From Ornithodoros turicata (taxonomy: Eukaryota > Arthropoda > Arachnida > Ixodida > Argasidae): a stretch of DNA of 64,000 nucleotides. The stretch spans positions 66,424,879 to 66,488,878 of the forward strand of contig NC_088201.1 of the NCBI RefSeq assembly GCF_037126465.1. The letters are read 5' to 3'. Shown in pieces: positions 57,801 to 60,586 of this stretch (position 1 is the first letter of the stretch; each line of letters begins with the position of its first letter). The position numbers and the translations under genes are program-made. Under the pieces are notes generated by a model. It saw only the letters and a program-made list of their open reading frames with translations. It did not search any database and was not told the DNA's origin.

Positions 57801-60586
57801 GGAGATCACGAAACCCAGCTGTAACTGCTAGAGCCATGCGTTCTCCTTTCCTCTCCAGCAATGCATTGGTGGCCACCGTCGTACCCATGCGGATCCATTC
57901 AATGAGGGAAGTGTCAATGGGATCTGCAGGTGGGAAGTGGTGTCCAGTTTCCTGCACATAACATGGCAAACCCACATCACTGATGCATATATGCAAACCA
58001 CTCTAACATACTTTTGTTCGCTGATGACAACAAATTATGTATGCTTGTAATGGGATTACGGAACATTACGGGATTGTAATGTTTTGCAGGATAATGTGGA
58101 CTTAATATTGACGTTTCGTTCTCTAGATGCTTTTGAGTTGAACACTGCAAAAGCTAAAATTATTACTTATTCAAGAAGGACTCCGTCAGCAGCCATTGAG
58201 AGGCTTCAAAGAAAATTTGTTGGAATTGTGTACGATGGGAACTTTCAGCGACAATTTTATTATTGTTATACATGAATGTTGTGTAGGTTGGCTTTACATT
58301 CCTTTGAGTGTAGAAGAGATGCATCGGATCTCGTCTTTTTGTTCCTGGTATCATGAACTCCCCGGAACCATCGGATTGTGTGAAGGTGTGCCTTAACATT
58401 TGACCCAAAAGTCGCAACCACATCGAATCCCACGTCTCCCCCGAATGCAACTTACGTACAATCGGTTTTCCATAAGCAATAATCGGATGAACATCTTTCA
58501 TTCTTTAGCGGTGCTGAAGAAAATTGTTATTCTTTAATAACCTTTCTTTAAGCACCTTTAGCAGCAACTTTTAGCATGTGCGTGTATCCTATAATGGAAT
58601 TTGTTGCTGTTTTGTGTTCTGTGATGTACTATGCGCACCACCGTTTAGGCTGAGAGTATTGGTGGGCGCTGTGAAAATAAAATAAAATAAAATAAGATAA
58701 GATAAAAATTAAAAATGCTATCCCTAGCTTTCTGCAGTGGGAAATTTACTTTTCAACGAAGTGGGATTTACAAATCTGTGGGCAAGAGAAAACAAGCAAA
58801 AAAGAAAAAAAGTGCAGCATTCTCCCAAGATCGCATACCGACTCGTCCTGTCCGCTTTTCCAGCCTTTCGTAACTGTTCAGTGTGCAGAGAAAACTCGGC
58901 TCAACTCTGTCAATCTTTCTCTGGGCGTTGCTGTTGTTAAATTTCATTTCGTCGCGGCACGTTCAGCCATTTAAGTGCCACCATTATCAGTGGTAGCAGT
59001 TGCGACTGATTGGGTTTAACCAACAAAAGTGTTGCAGTTCTCATTGAAATCCTTACATAATTCTGTAAGATACTGAATGTTCAGTGAAAAAAATCTGACG
59101 ATTCTGAGGAAACCAACACGGCGGATATTTGGGGAAAGCTAGGGGTTCTAGTTATAACCCGTTTATCTTAGGATGTCTATTTACTTTATGAGAAGCGCCC
59201 TACACGAGCGCAATCCAACAGTGCACATTCCCGTAAGAAGTGCAGAATCTGTAGGAATGCTCACAAAAACATGATGCAGTATGAGGTGAGGGTGGTCGAA
59301 TGTCCTAACCCCCCCAATTTCCATTGTCTCCACATGCTTCAGTTGATCTTACGTAGTGTATGCAGCACGACCTACTAGATTATAACGATCATGTCATAAT
59401 CGACAACCCCTATGAGAAGCCCGTCTGCACGATCCACTAGAGGTGCTATTCATCGGCCCACGAAATCTACATCACGACTGGACGATGGAAATTTGAATTT
59501 TGAACGTGCAGAAGCGGACGTACGACTACTGTAGCAGACGACAGCAAAGCTCATATGAAAACGTGTAGAATGATGATGATAATCAACCTTAGAAAGAAGC
59601 ACCTCTCGTGGGACATCCACCACTTGTACAAAATGCTAAGGAAAGCTGAAGTACAAAGTATTGCGGAAATTGAGGAAGCAATAACCGGGCCGATGAGTAG
59701 CACCACCGCTAGCTTCCAAATGCGGCGCTGGGAAGGGGCGCCTATGACACGGTCATTATAATCTAGTAGGTCGTGGTGTAGCACGCTGTCCTGAGGCTTG
59801 GCCCTCTCTTGGCTCTTGGAAATATGCTGGATCCATCCCAGTGCCATATTCTTTTTAGCTCAATTAAATCAGCTTATATATTCGAGGCTAACGTGTTTCT
59901 GTTATCCACGTTTGTAGCCCGCCTCGGCTATTTTCTCATTGTTATCTTTATAGCAGTTCTTCTATGCATCAAGAGTTTATAGCCCAAGCAGTGCAGCTGC
60001 TATTACTTGATTACTATTGCTACTATCTATCTACTATCTAGTACTATAATACTAGATTAACGATTGCTGATGGTAAAGCTGATGGTAAGGTCGACGGCTA
60101 ATATATAGTAGCTGAATAAATTAAGCATAGAATGACGAACACATAAGCTTCACAACACCCATATACACTTTGTTTAAAGTGCTACTATGTTTCTTGACAA
60201 AGATGCCACCCACCATGAGTGTGTTCGTCTGTGTGAATGTGAGAGAGAGTGTAGACTGTGAGTGCATGAACTTCTGTTTTCTAGTGTGTCTTGGTGTATT
60301 GATGGGTTGGCGTATATAGCTTGCATGTAACTGGTATAGTAGTATAGACTGGAAATCGCAGGGTGTGGGTCCGAATCCCACTGCTGGTGCTTTTTCACCA
60401 ACTGCCATTCTTTACTCTCACCTCTTGGAGTATCCTCCTGATGCCCTCCCTGGGGGCATCTGGGTAATTCAACGGATCTTCTGATAGCAACTTCATAACA
60501 CGCACATTTCCATTCGGGCAACGCGCGTAAATATCCGTGAAAGTACCTCCACGATCGATTGCAAACTGAAATTTACCTGACTCCAT
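6762..60586 (-). CDS. OPLAH: 5-oxoprolinase (ATP-hydrolysing), 33 coding exons, complete
   Basis: Catalyses ATP-dependent opening of 5-oxo-L-proline to L-glutamate, the recycling step of the gamma-glutamyl (glutathione) cycle; the family is cytosolic and homodimeric. Exons located by protein similarity and splice signals join in phase to 3819 nt, 1272 residues plus stop (human enzyme about 1288). Order: hydantoinase A N-terminal domain (about 8-220) with phosphate-binding DRGGTFTD at 11-18 and [15 protein letters not shown] in exon 2; hydantoinase A domain (about 235-540) with GPAGG and GFDMGGTSTD (313-322); hydantoinase B domain (about 725-1240) with [13 protein letters not shown] and TPGGGGFG. 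No in-frame stop or lost exon was found. The start ATG at 60586 gives MESGKFQF, which aligns with known N-termini; an in-frame upstream codon at 60610 is also ATG but aligns less well. There is no signal peptide. Introns range from 71 bp to 8.6 kb and are packed with transposons. The divergent neighbour is SSR1. Confidence 0.96.
7382..7437. repeat. Perfect hairpin, 26-bp arms, 4-nt loop
   Basis: Arms 7382-7407 and 7412-7437 are exact complements around loop TGTG. Neighbouring copies of GGAACCACA/TGTACCACAGTACATGT extend the structure to 7371-7481. Confidence 0.93.
7491..8638. mobile_element. hAT-like element with GAACCGAACCCG ends
   Basis: Ends CAGGGTGTCGAACC and the inverted CAGAGTGTCAAACC. 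Both subterminal regions carry CGAACCCGAACCG and CCGGTTC motifs. The 8-bp flanks (TATGCGAG and CTTGCAAG) agree at only five positions, so the duplication is uncertain. No transposase. Confidence 0.7.
8990..9174. mobile_element. Solo end of a pogo-like element
   Basis: TTATAGCGAAGATCG and AGGCTTGACTG followed by TA at 9175-9176 resemble the right terminus of pogo MITEs such as 20450-20625. No matching left end was found. Confidence 0.45.
9434..9531 (-). CDS. OPLAH: OPLAH exon 32 (residues 1210-1242)
   Basis: Acceptor TTTCATGGTGCAG, donor GTAAGCTG, 98 nt. Encodes [20 protein letters not shown] and [12 protein letters not shown], matching [22 protein letters not shown]. It is too short to appear as an obvious ORF, but phase and homology fix it. 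Confidence 0.95.
10511..10564. repeat. Hairpin with 22-bp arms
   Basis: GCTGGGAAAGCCATTCAATTTG and the inverted GCTGGGATTGCCATTCAGTTTG flank a short loop. Possibly a MITE relic. Confidence 0.6.
10694..10969. mobile_element. hAT MITE, CAGTGGCGTCACT family, copy 2
   Basis: Flanked by the perfect 8-bp duplication GTCACGTG (10686-10693 and 10970-10977). The ends TAGTGGCATGTCCAGGG and the inverted CAGTGGCATCACTAGGGG, and the interior, match 14803-15084. 276 bp. Confidence 0.92.
11103..11263 (-). CDS. OPLAH: OPLAH exon 31 (residues 1156-1209)
   Basis: Acceptor GTTTGCGCAG, donor GTATGAGG, 161 nt. Encodes [32 protein letters not shown] and [17 protein letters not shown]. Confidence 0.97.
12038..13112 (+). 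mobile_element. GTTAC-rich element, copy 1 (MULE-like)
   Basis: Aligns in opposite orientation with 49777-50700, from GACTTCAAGGTAACTCG at its start to CAATCTATG at its end. Subterminal GGTAAC/GTTAC motifs are frequent. The flanking duplication is unclear. No transposase was recognised. Confidence 0.75.
13327..13408. repeat. Hairpin with 35-bp arms
   Basis: The arms at 13327-13361 and 13374-13408 pair with four mismatches and enclose a 12-nt loop. The size resembles a small-RNA precursor, but it may be a MITE relic. Confidence 0.75.
13530..14433 (-). mobile_element. pogo/Tigger-type element, second copy
   Basis: Ends CAGTCGACCCCCGTTTATCC and its inverted partner. The right flank is TA, the left flank CA (probably a mutated TA). 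A minus-strand frame (about 14066-13761) keeps [19 protein letters not shown], the same acidic transposase segment as in 4680-4964. 904 bp, decayed. Confidence 0.83.
14619..14701 (-). CDS. OPLAH: OPLAH exon 30 (residues 1129-1155)
   Basis: Acceptor TGTTCACTACAG, donor GTCAGTGT, 83 nt. Encodes [20 protein letters not shown] and DPEILER, a near-invariant family motif. Confidence 0.97.
14803..15084. mobile_element. hAT MITE, CAGTGGCGTCACT family, copy 1
   Basis: Ends CAGTGGCGTCACTAGGGC and the inverted CAGTGGCGTCACTGGGG. 8-bp flanks ACTCCAAG (14795-14802) and ACCCCAAG (15085-15092) differ at one base. The interior matches 10694-10969. Confidence 0.87.
15113..15187 (-). CDS. OPLAH: OPLAH exon 29 (residues 1104-1128)
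   Basis: Acceptor TTTTCTTTTAG, donor GTGAGTTG, 75 nt, phase 0. Encodes [18 protein letters not shown] and IGGGAGA, the conserved GGGAGA loop of hydantoinase B. Confidence 0.95.
15335..15505 (-). mobile_element. Partial SINE, antisense
   Basis: The reverse complement of the 3-prime body of the 49143-49459 SINE, from the GCTTCGCGG block to the CCCTGGGTTTTCC block. The tRNA part is missing. Confidence 0.85.
15926..16094. repeat. Inverted repeat, possible MITE
   Basis: AAAAGCGATAAAAAACCCCA...GCGAGGG at 15926-15954 recurs inverted at 16063-16094 with few mismatches. It is preceded by a G-run of about 20 at 15893-15912. Confidence 0.6.
16553..16702 (-). CDS. OPLAH: OPLAH exon 28 (residues 1054-1103)
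   Basis: Acceptor GCTTTCCTAG, 150 nt, phase 0, ends TCTCAG before a GC donor (GCAAGTTG). Encodes [29 protein letters not shown] and [10 protein letters not shown]. The protein requires the GC donor, since the next exon begins with the conserved GCMNN. Confidence 0.94.
17029..17060. repeat. 32-bp perfect palindrome
   Basis: CAGTTGAAGCGTGCTG is followed immediately by its exact reverse complement, without a loop. It lies in OPLAH intron 27. Confidence 0.95.
17308..17442 (-). CDS. OPLAH: OPLAH exon 27 (residues 1009-1053)
   Basis: Acceptor CGATTTCCATCAG, chosen because it places [10 protein letters not shown] directly after the exon 26 end as in the family; an upstream AG at 17469 would add residues with no counterpart. 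Donor GTAAGAAC, 135 nt. Encodes [20 protein letters not shown] and [13 protein letters not shown]. Confidence 0.95.
17948..18094 (-). CDS. OPLAH: OPLAH exon 26 (residues 960-1008)
   Basis: Acceptor TCTCTTGCAG, donor GTGAGCTG, 147 nt, phase 0. Encodes [15 protein letters not shown] and [17 protein letters not shown], with the conserved MDDG-x-I motif. Confidence 0.95.
18895..19112 (+). mobile_element. Partial tRNA-derived SINE
   Basis: Matches 49190-49410: the GGTCGTGCTG...CACGAATCCTACCACCGGC tRNA 3-prime part, the GAGGTTTTCC block and the CTCTCTCCATCTGTC tail region. The 5-prime A-box part and poly-A are missing. Confidence 0.85.
19635..19709 (-). CDS. OPLAH: OPLAH exon 25 (residues 935-959)
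   Basis: Follows a 73-bp intron. Acceptor CTTTTTTGTAG, donor GTTAGTGT, 75 nt, phase 0. Encodes [20 protein letters not shown]. Confidence 0.95.
19783..19892 (-). CDS. OPLAH: OPLAH exon 24 (residues 898-934)
   Basis: Acceptor TTGTTTACACAG, donor GTAAGTAG, 110 nt. Encodes [20 protein letters not shown] and [12 protein letters not shown]. The intron before it is the largest in the gene (8.6 kb). Confidence 0.96.
20450..20625. mobile_element. pogo-type MITE
   Basis: 176 bp with ends CAGTCAAACTCCTTTATAGC and the inverted CAGTCAAACTCCTTTACAAC, TA on both sides, and two internal TTTTTAACGAAAATACC motifs. Confidence 0.9.
21180..22700 (-). pseudogene. hAT transposase pseudogene, ZMYM1-like
   Basis: Minus-strand blocks in successive frames include [68 protein letters not shown] and [19 protein letters not shown] followed by a STMGQ C-terminal tail. 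This order matches ZMYM1-like domesticated or mobile hAT transposases common in arthropod genomes. Several frameshifts and gaps show it is dead. Confidence 0.8.
24620..25354 (-). pseudogene. Transposase-like protein, C-terminal piece
   Basis: About 244 codons, continuing the frame of the upstream piece. Contains [34 protein letters not shown] and [12 protein letters not shown]. The order Cys-rich block, W-D-x-x-Q, then H-Y-F-x-D-G is consistent with an acidic-residue catalytic core. The frame ends soon after the FTDG motif, so the protein is probably 3-prime truncated. Confidence 0.7.
25363..25713. mobile_element. hAT-type MITE inserted in the transposase gene
   Basis: Ends TAGGGCCTGACTTTTTCGG and the inverted TAGGGCCTGACTTTTTAGG. 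The perfect 8-bp duplication AGTATGGG lies at 25355-25362 and 25714-25721. Removing the element and one duplication leaves the transposase reading frame open across the junction. 351 bp; the interior has ATTCGGGT motifs. Confidence 0.92.
25711..26775 (-). pseudogene. Transposase-like protein, N-terminal piece
   Basis: An open frame of 354 codons from ATG 26775. It shows [11 protein letters not shown] (a CxxC pair), a long basic helical region, [18 protein letters not shown] and [21 protein letters not shown]. The last motif is the point where a MITE interrupts the frame. Beyond the insertion the same frame resumes, so the two pieces were one gene. The function is inferred from its position inside the long inverted repeats. 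I do not recognise a catalytic triad with confidence. Confidence 0.7.
28491..28665 (-). CDS. OPLAH: OPLAH exon 23 (residues 840-897)
   Basis: Acceptor TTTGACTGACAG, donor GTAAGTCT, 175 nt. Encodes [32 protein letters not shown] and [15 protein letters not shown], a core hydantoinase B signature. Confidence 0.97.
28666..30885. other. OPLAH intron 22: AT-rich, CCAATTG-rich segment
   Basis: 30010-30320 is rich in CCAATTG/TTCAATTGG motifs and looks like a decayed repeat. The rest has no recognised element or exon. Confidence 0.4.
30886..30987 (-). CDS. OPLAH: OPLAH exon 22 (residues 806-839)
   Basis: Acceptor GGGCCCAAACAG, donor GTAAGAAA, 102 nt, phase 0. Encodes [20 protein letters not shown], the conserved metal-associated SNHP-GG-HLPD region of hydantoinase B. 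Confidence 0.96.
31376..31960. repeat. Diverged tandem repeat, units about 245-250 bp
   Basis: CACTTTGGTAC-GGTGGCCCA recurs near 31376, 31622 and 31871, with shared AGCGAAGCGT-ATTAAAT and GGGTGCTGTG blocks. Slightly more than two units. Confidence 0.8.
31970..32660. repeat. Diverged tandem repeat, units about 125-155 bp
   Basis: The phrase ACCAGACCCCTTTAAT (or a close variant) recurs near 32083, 32212, 32366, 32499 and 32623, each followed by CAATGCC...GGTGCCAAAG. About five degenerate units in OPLAH intron 21. Confidence 0.8.
32931..33041 (-). CDS. OPLAH: OPLAH exon 21 (residues 769-805)
   Basis: Acceptor TGTGTTGCAG, donor GTACGGCC, 111 nt, phase 0. Encodes [20 protein letters not shown] and [17 protein letters not shown], including the HxPVHLG motif of hydantoinase B. 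Confidence 0.97.
33042..34662. other. OPLAH intron 20: repeats of unclear identity
   Basis: The part at 33400-33550 has TTATAGTGAAG/CTTCACTATA motifs like a decayed pogo MITE. 33770-33795 has CCCTG repeats. Nothing else is recognised. Confidence 0.4.
34663..34699 (-). CDS. OPLAH: OPLAH exon 20 (residues 756-768), 37-nt exon
   Basis: The smallest exon, behind a 73-bp intron. Acceptor TCTTTCGTACAG, donor GTTTGTAC. Encodes [12 protein letters not shown], an almost invariant family motif, so it is secure despite its size. Confidence 0.95.
34773..34873 (-). CDS. OPLAH: OPLAH exon 19 (residues 723-755)
   Basis: Acceptor CTGACTTCAG, donor GTAAGTGG, 101 nt. Encodes [21 protein letters not shown], the start of the hydantoinase B domain. 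Confidence 0.95.
35092..35155 (-). CDS. OPLAH: OPLAH exon 18 (residues 701-722)
   Basis: Acceptor ACTGTTTTGTAG, donor GTATGTTT, 64 nt. Encodes [21 protein letters not shown], matching TILVEPGCQAEV. Confidence 0.94.
36054..36166 (-). CDS. OPLAH: OPLAH exon 17 (residues 664-700)
   Basis: Acceptor AATTTCTTTAG, donor GTGAGTGC, 113 nt. Encodes [18 protein letters not shown] and [14 protein letters not shown], matching the CYFEGGY...GPCLIIDSN segment. Confidence 0.93.
36531..37344 (+). mobile_element. hAT element (copy C)
   Basis: Ends TAAGGCCCTCGGTTTTCCGC and the inverted TGAGGCCCTCAGTTTTCTGC. Flanks GGACATGC (36523-36530) and GGAAATGC (37345-37352) form an 8-bp duplication with one mismatch. 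The coding remnant near 37070-37140 keeps [16 protein letters not shown]. 814 bp, non-autonomous, in OPLAH intron 16. Confidence 0.82.
37504..37645 (-). CDS. OPLAH: OPLAH exon 16 (residues 616-663)
   Basis: Acceptor GCATTTTAG, donor GTAGAAGG, 142 nt, ends in phase 0. Encodes [19 protein letters not shown] and RVRGIG, matching the family REFGFVIPER-DDVRVRG segment. Confidence 0.94.
37646..40111. other. OPLAH intron 15 contents
   Basis: Holds a repeat shared with 55754-56010 (39336-39620), a hairpin at 38889-38914 (11-bp perfect arms, CCCC loop) and a repeat (38268-38625) shared in inverted orientation with 59357-59790. No further coding exon is needed by the protein. Confidence 0.55.
40112..40252 (-). 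CDS. OPLAH: OPLAH exon 15 (residues 569-615)
   Basis: Follows a 71-bp intron. Acceptor CTTTCTGTAG, donor GTGAGACA, 141 nt. Encodes [19 protein letters not shown] and [10 protein letters not shown]. Confidence 0.95.
40324..40405 (-). CDS. OPLAH: OPLAH exon 14 (residues 542-568)
   Basis: Acceptor CATTTTCTCTCAG, donor GTAAGCAC, 82 nt. Encodes [19 protein letters not shown] and LTKQGF, the variable helical linker after the A domain. Supported mainly by splice signals, phase and length. Confidence 0.85.
41220..41308 (-). CDS. OPLAH: OPLAH exon 13 (residues 512-541)
   Basis: Separated from exon 12 by an 82-bp intron. Acceptor CTCCTGTGCAG, donor GTAAGTTC, 89 nt. Encodes [19 protein letters not shown] and QEPCAVVY. 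Confidence 0.96.
41391..41623 (-). CDS. OPLAH: OPLAH exon 12 (residues 435-511)
   Basis: The longest coding exon, 233 nt; acceptor CCTGTTTGCAG, donor GTAATGAC. Encodes [39 protein letters not shown] and ends in the VLIN strand, all strongly conserved in hydantoinase A. Confidence 0.97.
42211..42364. repeat. CACTCT/CA microsatellite
   Basis: Imperfect CACTCT, CTCACA and ACTC units ending in an uninterrupted (CA)n run near 42345-42364. It lies within OPLAH intron 11. Confidence 0.9.
43621..43763 (-). CDS. OPLAH: OPLAH exon 11 (residues 387-434)
   Basis: Acceptor CTCAATCAG, donor GTGACATT, 143 nt, ends in phase 0. Encodes [17 protein letters not shown] and NYFPKIFG, matching the [10 protein letters not shown] motif of the family. 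Confidence 0.95.
43764..44832. other. OPLAH intron 10: nothing recognised
   Basis: About 1.07 kb with short uninformative ORFs. No termini, microsatellite or conserved protein were identified. Confidence 0.4.
44833..44950 (-). CDS. OPLAH: OPLAH exon 10 (residues 348-386)
   Basis: Acceptor GTTCATAACAG region read as CATAACAG, donor GTGCGTGC, 118 nt. Encodes [12 protein letters not shown] and [19 protein letters not shown], a hallmark of the hydantoinase A domain. Confidence 0.96.
45166..45254 (-). CDS. OPLAH: OPLAH exon 9 (residues 318-347)
   Basis: Acceptor GTGTTTTACAG, donor GTGACTC, 89 nt. Completes the [10 protein letters not shown] motif (G318 to Y326) and encodes [14 protein letters not shown]. 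Confidence 0.95.
45468..45809 (-). mobile_element. MITE copy 1, downstream flank of OPLAH exon 8
   Basis: Begins AGCCTGAAGTTTTAGGG and ends CCCGAAAACTTCAGGCT. It is the reverse complement of 46091-46438 with scattered differences. It lies in intron 8. Confidence 0.85.
45899..46011 (-). CDS. OPLAH: OPLAH exon 8 (residues 280-317)
   Basis: Acceptor CCTGGATATCCAG... read on the minus strand as CATATCCAG, donor GTCAGTAG, 113 nt. Encodes [17 protein letters not shown] and VPVIGFDMG, part of the nucleotide-binding core. Its length is not a multiple of three, so skipping would frameshift the protein. It sits between two inverted MITE copies. Confidence 0.95.
46091..46438 (+). mobile_element. MITE copy 2, upstream flank of OPLAH exon 8
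   Basis: Ends AGCCTGAAGTTTTTGGG and the inverted GCCTGAAGTTTTAGGG. Matches 45468-45809 in reverse complement along essentially its full length, including the CGGGTAAAAATCGG blocks. It fills most of intron 7. Confidence 0.85.
46490..46542 (-). CDS. OPLAH: OPLAH exon 7 (residues 263-279)
   Basis: 53-nt microexon-scale coding exon; acceptor ATGTTTGCAG, donor GTAAGATA. Encodes [17 protein letters not shown], matching the family VLFMRSDGGL motif. Confidence 0.93.
47110..47575. mobile_element. Possible MITE
   Basis: GGGTTTTATG...GGGGGGAATCGGG near the left and the inverted counterpart TTAACCCGAAAACCCTAAGG near 47560 suggest an inverted-repeat element of the same style as 25363-25713. The ends are not precisely defined. 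Confidence 0.4.
47654..47733 (-). CDS. OPLAH: OPLAH exon 6 (residues 236-262)
   Basis: Acceptor CACTAACTGCAG, 80 nt, encodes [17 protein letters not shown] and ends CTCAAG before a non-canonical GC donor (GCAAGT). The next exon resumes in the conserved K-D-V frame, so the GC donor is required by the protein. Confidence 0.92.
47943..48240. mobile_element. Possible MITE with CGGG/CCCTAA motifs
   Basis: The ends AGGGCCCTGTGTTTTC and the inverted AGCCTTGTGATTTAGGG are loosely complementary. The interior has AAATCGGGC motifs shared with the other MITEs at 45468-45809, 46091-46438 and 25363-25713. Boundaries are approximate. Confidence 0.45.
49143..49459 (+). mobile_element. tRNA-Ser-like SINE, full length
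   Basis: Contains the A box TGGCCGAGTGGG near 49153 and the B box GGTTCGAATCC near 49222, an unrelated body, and a poly-A tail of about 17 residues interrupted by G. The perfect 10-bp target duplication GTGATTCATT is at 49133-49142 and 49460-49469. Partial relatives occur at 18895-19112 and, antisense, at 15335-15505. Confidence 0.93.
49777..50700 (-). mobile_element. GTTAC-rich element, copy 2 (MULE-like)
   Basis: Flanked by the exact 10-bp duplication TGTAAAAAAG (49767-49776 and 50701-50710), which lies inside the arm of the surrounding element. Both ends are rich in GTTAC motifs. It matches 12038-13112 in the opposite orientation. A 9-10 bp duplication suggests Mutator-like elements, but no transposase is seen. 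Confidence 0.78.
50788..51579. mobile_element. TA-flanked element with long inverted arms
   Basis: Termini CAGGTTTTTCTTTATCC and the inverted CAGGACGTTTTCTTCATCC are flanked by TA. Arms of at least 200 bp share AATTATATGTTTT and the GTGG-CCAGGTGGA block. It starts only 9 bp beyond the TA of the neighbouring element that ends at 50776. Confidence 0.75.
52477..53598. mobile_element. Foldback-like element with tandem repeats in both arms
   Basis: Arms of about 320 bp (52477-52800 and 53280-53598) are inverted copies. Each begins with an ACAGGTTTTCC end and then several units of a 21-24 bp motif containing GGTGCCATCTGAATTA. The centre (about 52800-53280) carries units of about 119 bp, each with the internal hairpin GCAGACGACA...TGTCGTCTGC. 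This organisation resembles Drosophila FB elements. No coding region is visible. Confidence 0.8.
53941..54056 (-). CDS. OPLAH: OPLAH exon 5 (residues 197-235)
   Basis: Acceptor GAACTGCACAG, donor GTATGC, 116 nt, starts completing the Thr codon and ends in phase 1. Encodes YEEHERQVG and [17 protein letters not shown], the conserved linker into the second half of the ASKHA-like fold. Confidence 0.95.
54213..54971. mobile_element. pogo/Tigger-type element
   Basis: Termini CAGTAGACTTCCGTTAAT and the inverted CAGTAAACTTCCGTTAAT are flanked by TA. Subterminal ATAATTCG/AATTCGA motifs are typical of Tigger MITEs. 759 bp; no intact transposase. Confidence 0.82.
54974..55551. mobile_element. pogo-type MITE
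   Basis: Inverted ends (CGTAATTTCAC...TATAAGCCG and its partner) with TA on both outer sides. It abuts the neighbouring element: the TA at 54972-54973 serves both. Noncoding, 578 bp. Confidence 0.8.
55585..55691 (-). CDS. OPLAH: OPLAH exon 4 (residues 162-196)
   Basis: Acceptor TATTCCTCCAG, donor GTGAGTC, 107 nt, ends in phase 2. Encodes [16 protein letters not shown], matching the family GIRSLAVVLMHSYT motif. Confidence 0.95.
55754..56010 (+). repeat. Dispersed repeat, also at 39336-39620
   Basis: About 260 bp align in the same orientation with 39336-39620 (shared stretches around GATTTATG and CTGCTCAAACGAT). No termini or coding capacity were recognised. It fills most of OPLAH intron 3. 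Confidence 0.55.
56058..56183 (-). CDS. OPLAH: OPLAH exon 3 (residues 120-161)
   Basis: Acceptor CTGACTTGCAG, donor GTACGAG, 126 nt, phase 0. Encodes [18 protein letters not shown], matching the LYEEVLEVDERV region of the family. Confidence 0.93.
56469..57296 (-). mobile_element. hAT element (copy D) with 8-bp target duplication
   Basis: Both sides carry the perfect target duplication CCCATGTA (56461-56468 and 57297-57304). The termini read TAAGGCCCCTGG and, inverted, TAACTCCCTGGG. A minus-strand coding remnant at 56538-56771 contains [13 protein letters not shown] and [11 protein letters not shown], the hAT C-terminal dimerisation region. At 828 bp it is non-autonomous. Confidence 0.85.
57297..57330. 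repeat. 34-bp perfect palindrome
   Basis: The half-site CCCATGTACCACATAAA is followed directly by its exact reverse complement. The first eight bases are also the right target duplication of the adjacent hAT element. Confidence 0.9.
57760..57951 (-). CDS. OPLAH: OPLAH exon 2 (residues 56-119)
   Basis: Acceptor TTATGTGCAG, donor GTACGTTTG, 192 nt, phase 0 at both ends. Encodes [20 protein letters not shown] and [19 protein letters not shown], the most conserved block of the hydantoinase A N-terminal domain. Confidence 0.96.
57985..58500 (+). pseudogene. LINE reverse transcriptase fragment
   Basis: On the plus strand, reading from about 57993, the frame gives [17 protein letters not shown], containing the FADD catalytic box of non-LTR reverse transcriptases. 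Further along, in shifted frames, come [23 protein letters not shown] and a LQRKF motif typical of the region behind the RT domain. It is 5-prime truncated and frameshifted. It lies about 30 bp upstream of the OPLAH exon 2 acceptor, in antisense. Confidence 0.7.
59357..59790. mobile_element. MITE-like element with inverted ends
   Basis: The arm ACGACCTACTAGATTATAA near 59368 recurs in reverse complement near 59752-59785. The interior of 59500-59790 matches 38268-38625 in the opposite orientation, so it is a dispersed family. No protein was recognised. Confidence 0.6.
60330..60400 (+). repeat. tRNA-like segment with B box
   Basis: GGTCCGAATCC at about 60369 matches the pol III B box and is flanked by complementary-looking CAGGGTGTG/CACTGCTGG stem sequence. 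An A box is not clear, so this is more likely a SINE remnant than a functional tRNA gene. It sits about 20 bp past the exon 1 donor. Confidence 0.4.
60422..60586 (-). CDS. OPLAH: OPLAH exon 1 (residues 1-55)
   Basis: Starts at ATG 60586 and ends ATACTCCAAGAG before donor GTGAGAG. Encodes the N-terminal nucleotide-binding loop DRGGTFTD (11-18) and the [13 protein letters not shown] motif. Ends in phase 0. Confidence 0.95.

Larger units (their letters stand above)
57951..60421 (-). other. OPLAH intron 1 contents
   Basis: The interval (its lower end includes the exon 2 acceptor base) holds a tRNA-like B-box segment near 60330-60400, a MITE-like inverted-repeat element at 59357-59790, an A-rich AAAAT microsatellite near 58674-58714 and a LINE reverse-transcriptase fragment at 57985-58500. 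I see no conserved coding exon between exons 1 and 2, whose protein sequence is contiguous in the family. Confidence 0.6.

Noticed and set aside
58163..58501. Minus-strand ORF of 112 codons as a gene
   Set aside because: It lies antisense to a LINE reverse-transcriptase fragment on the plus strand and has no recognisable domain.
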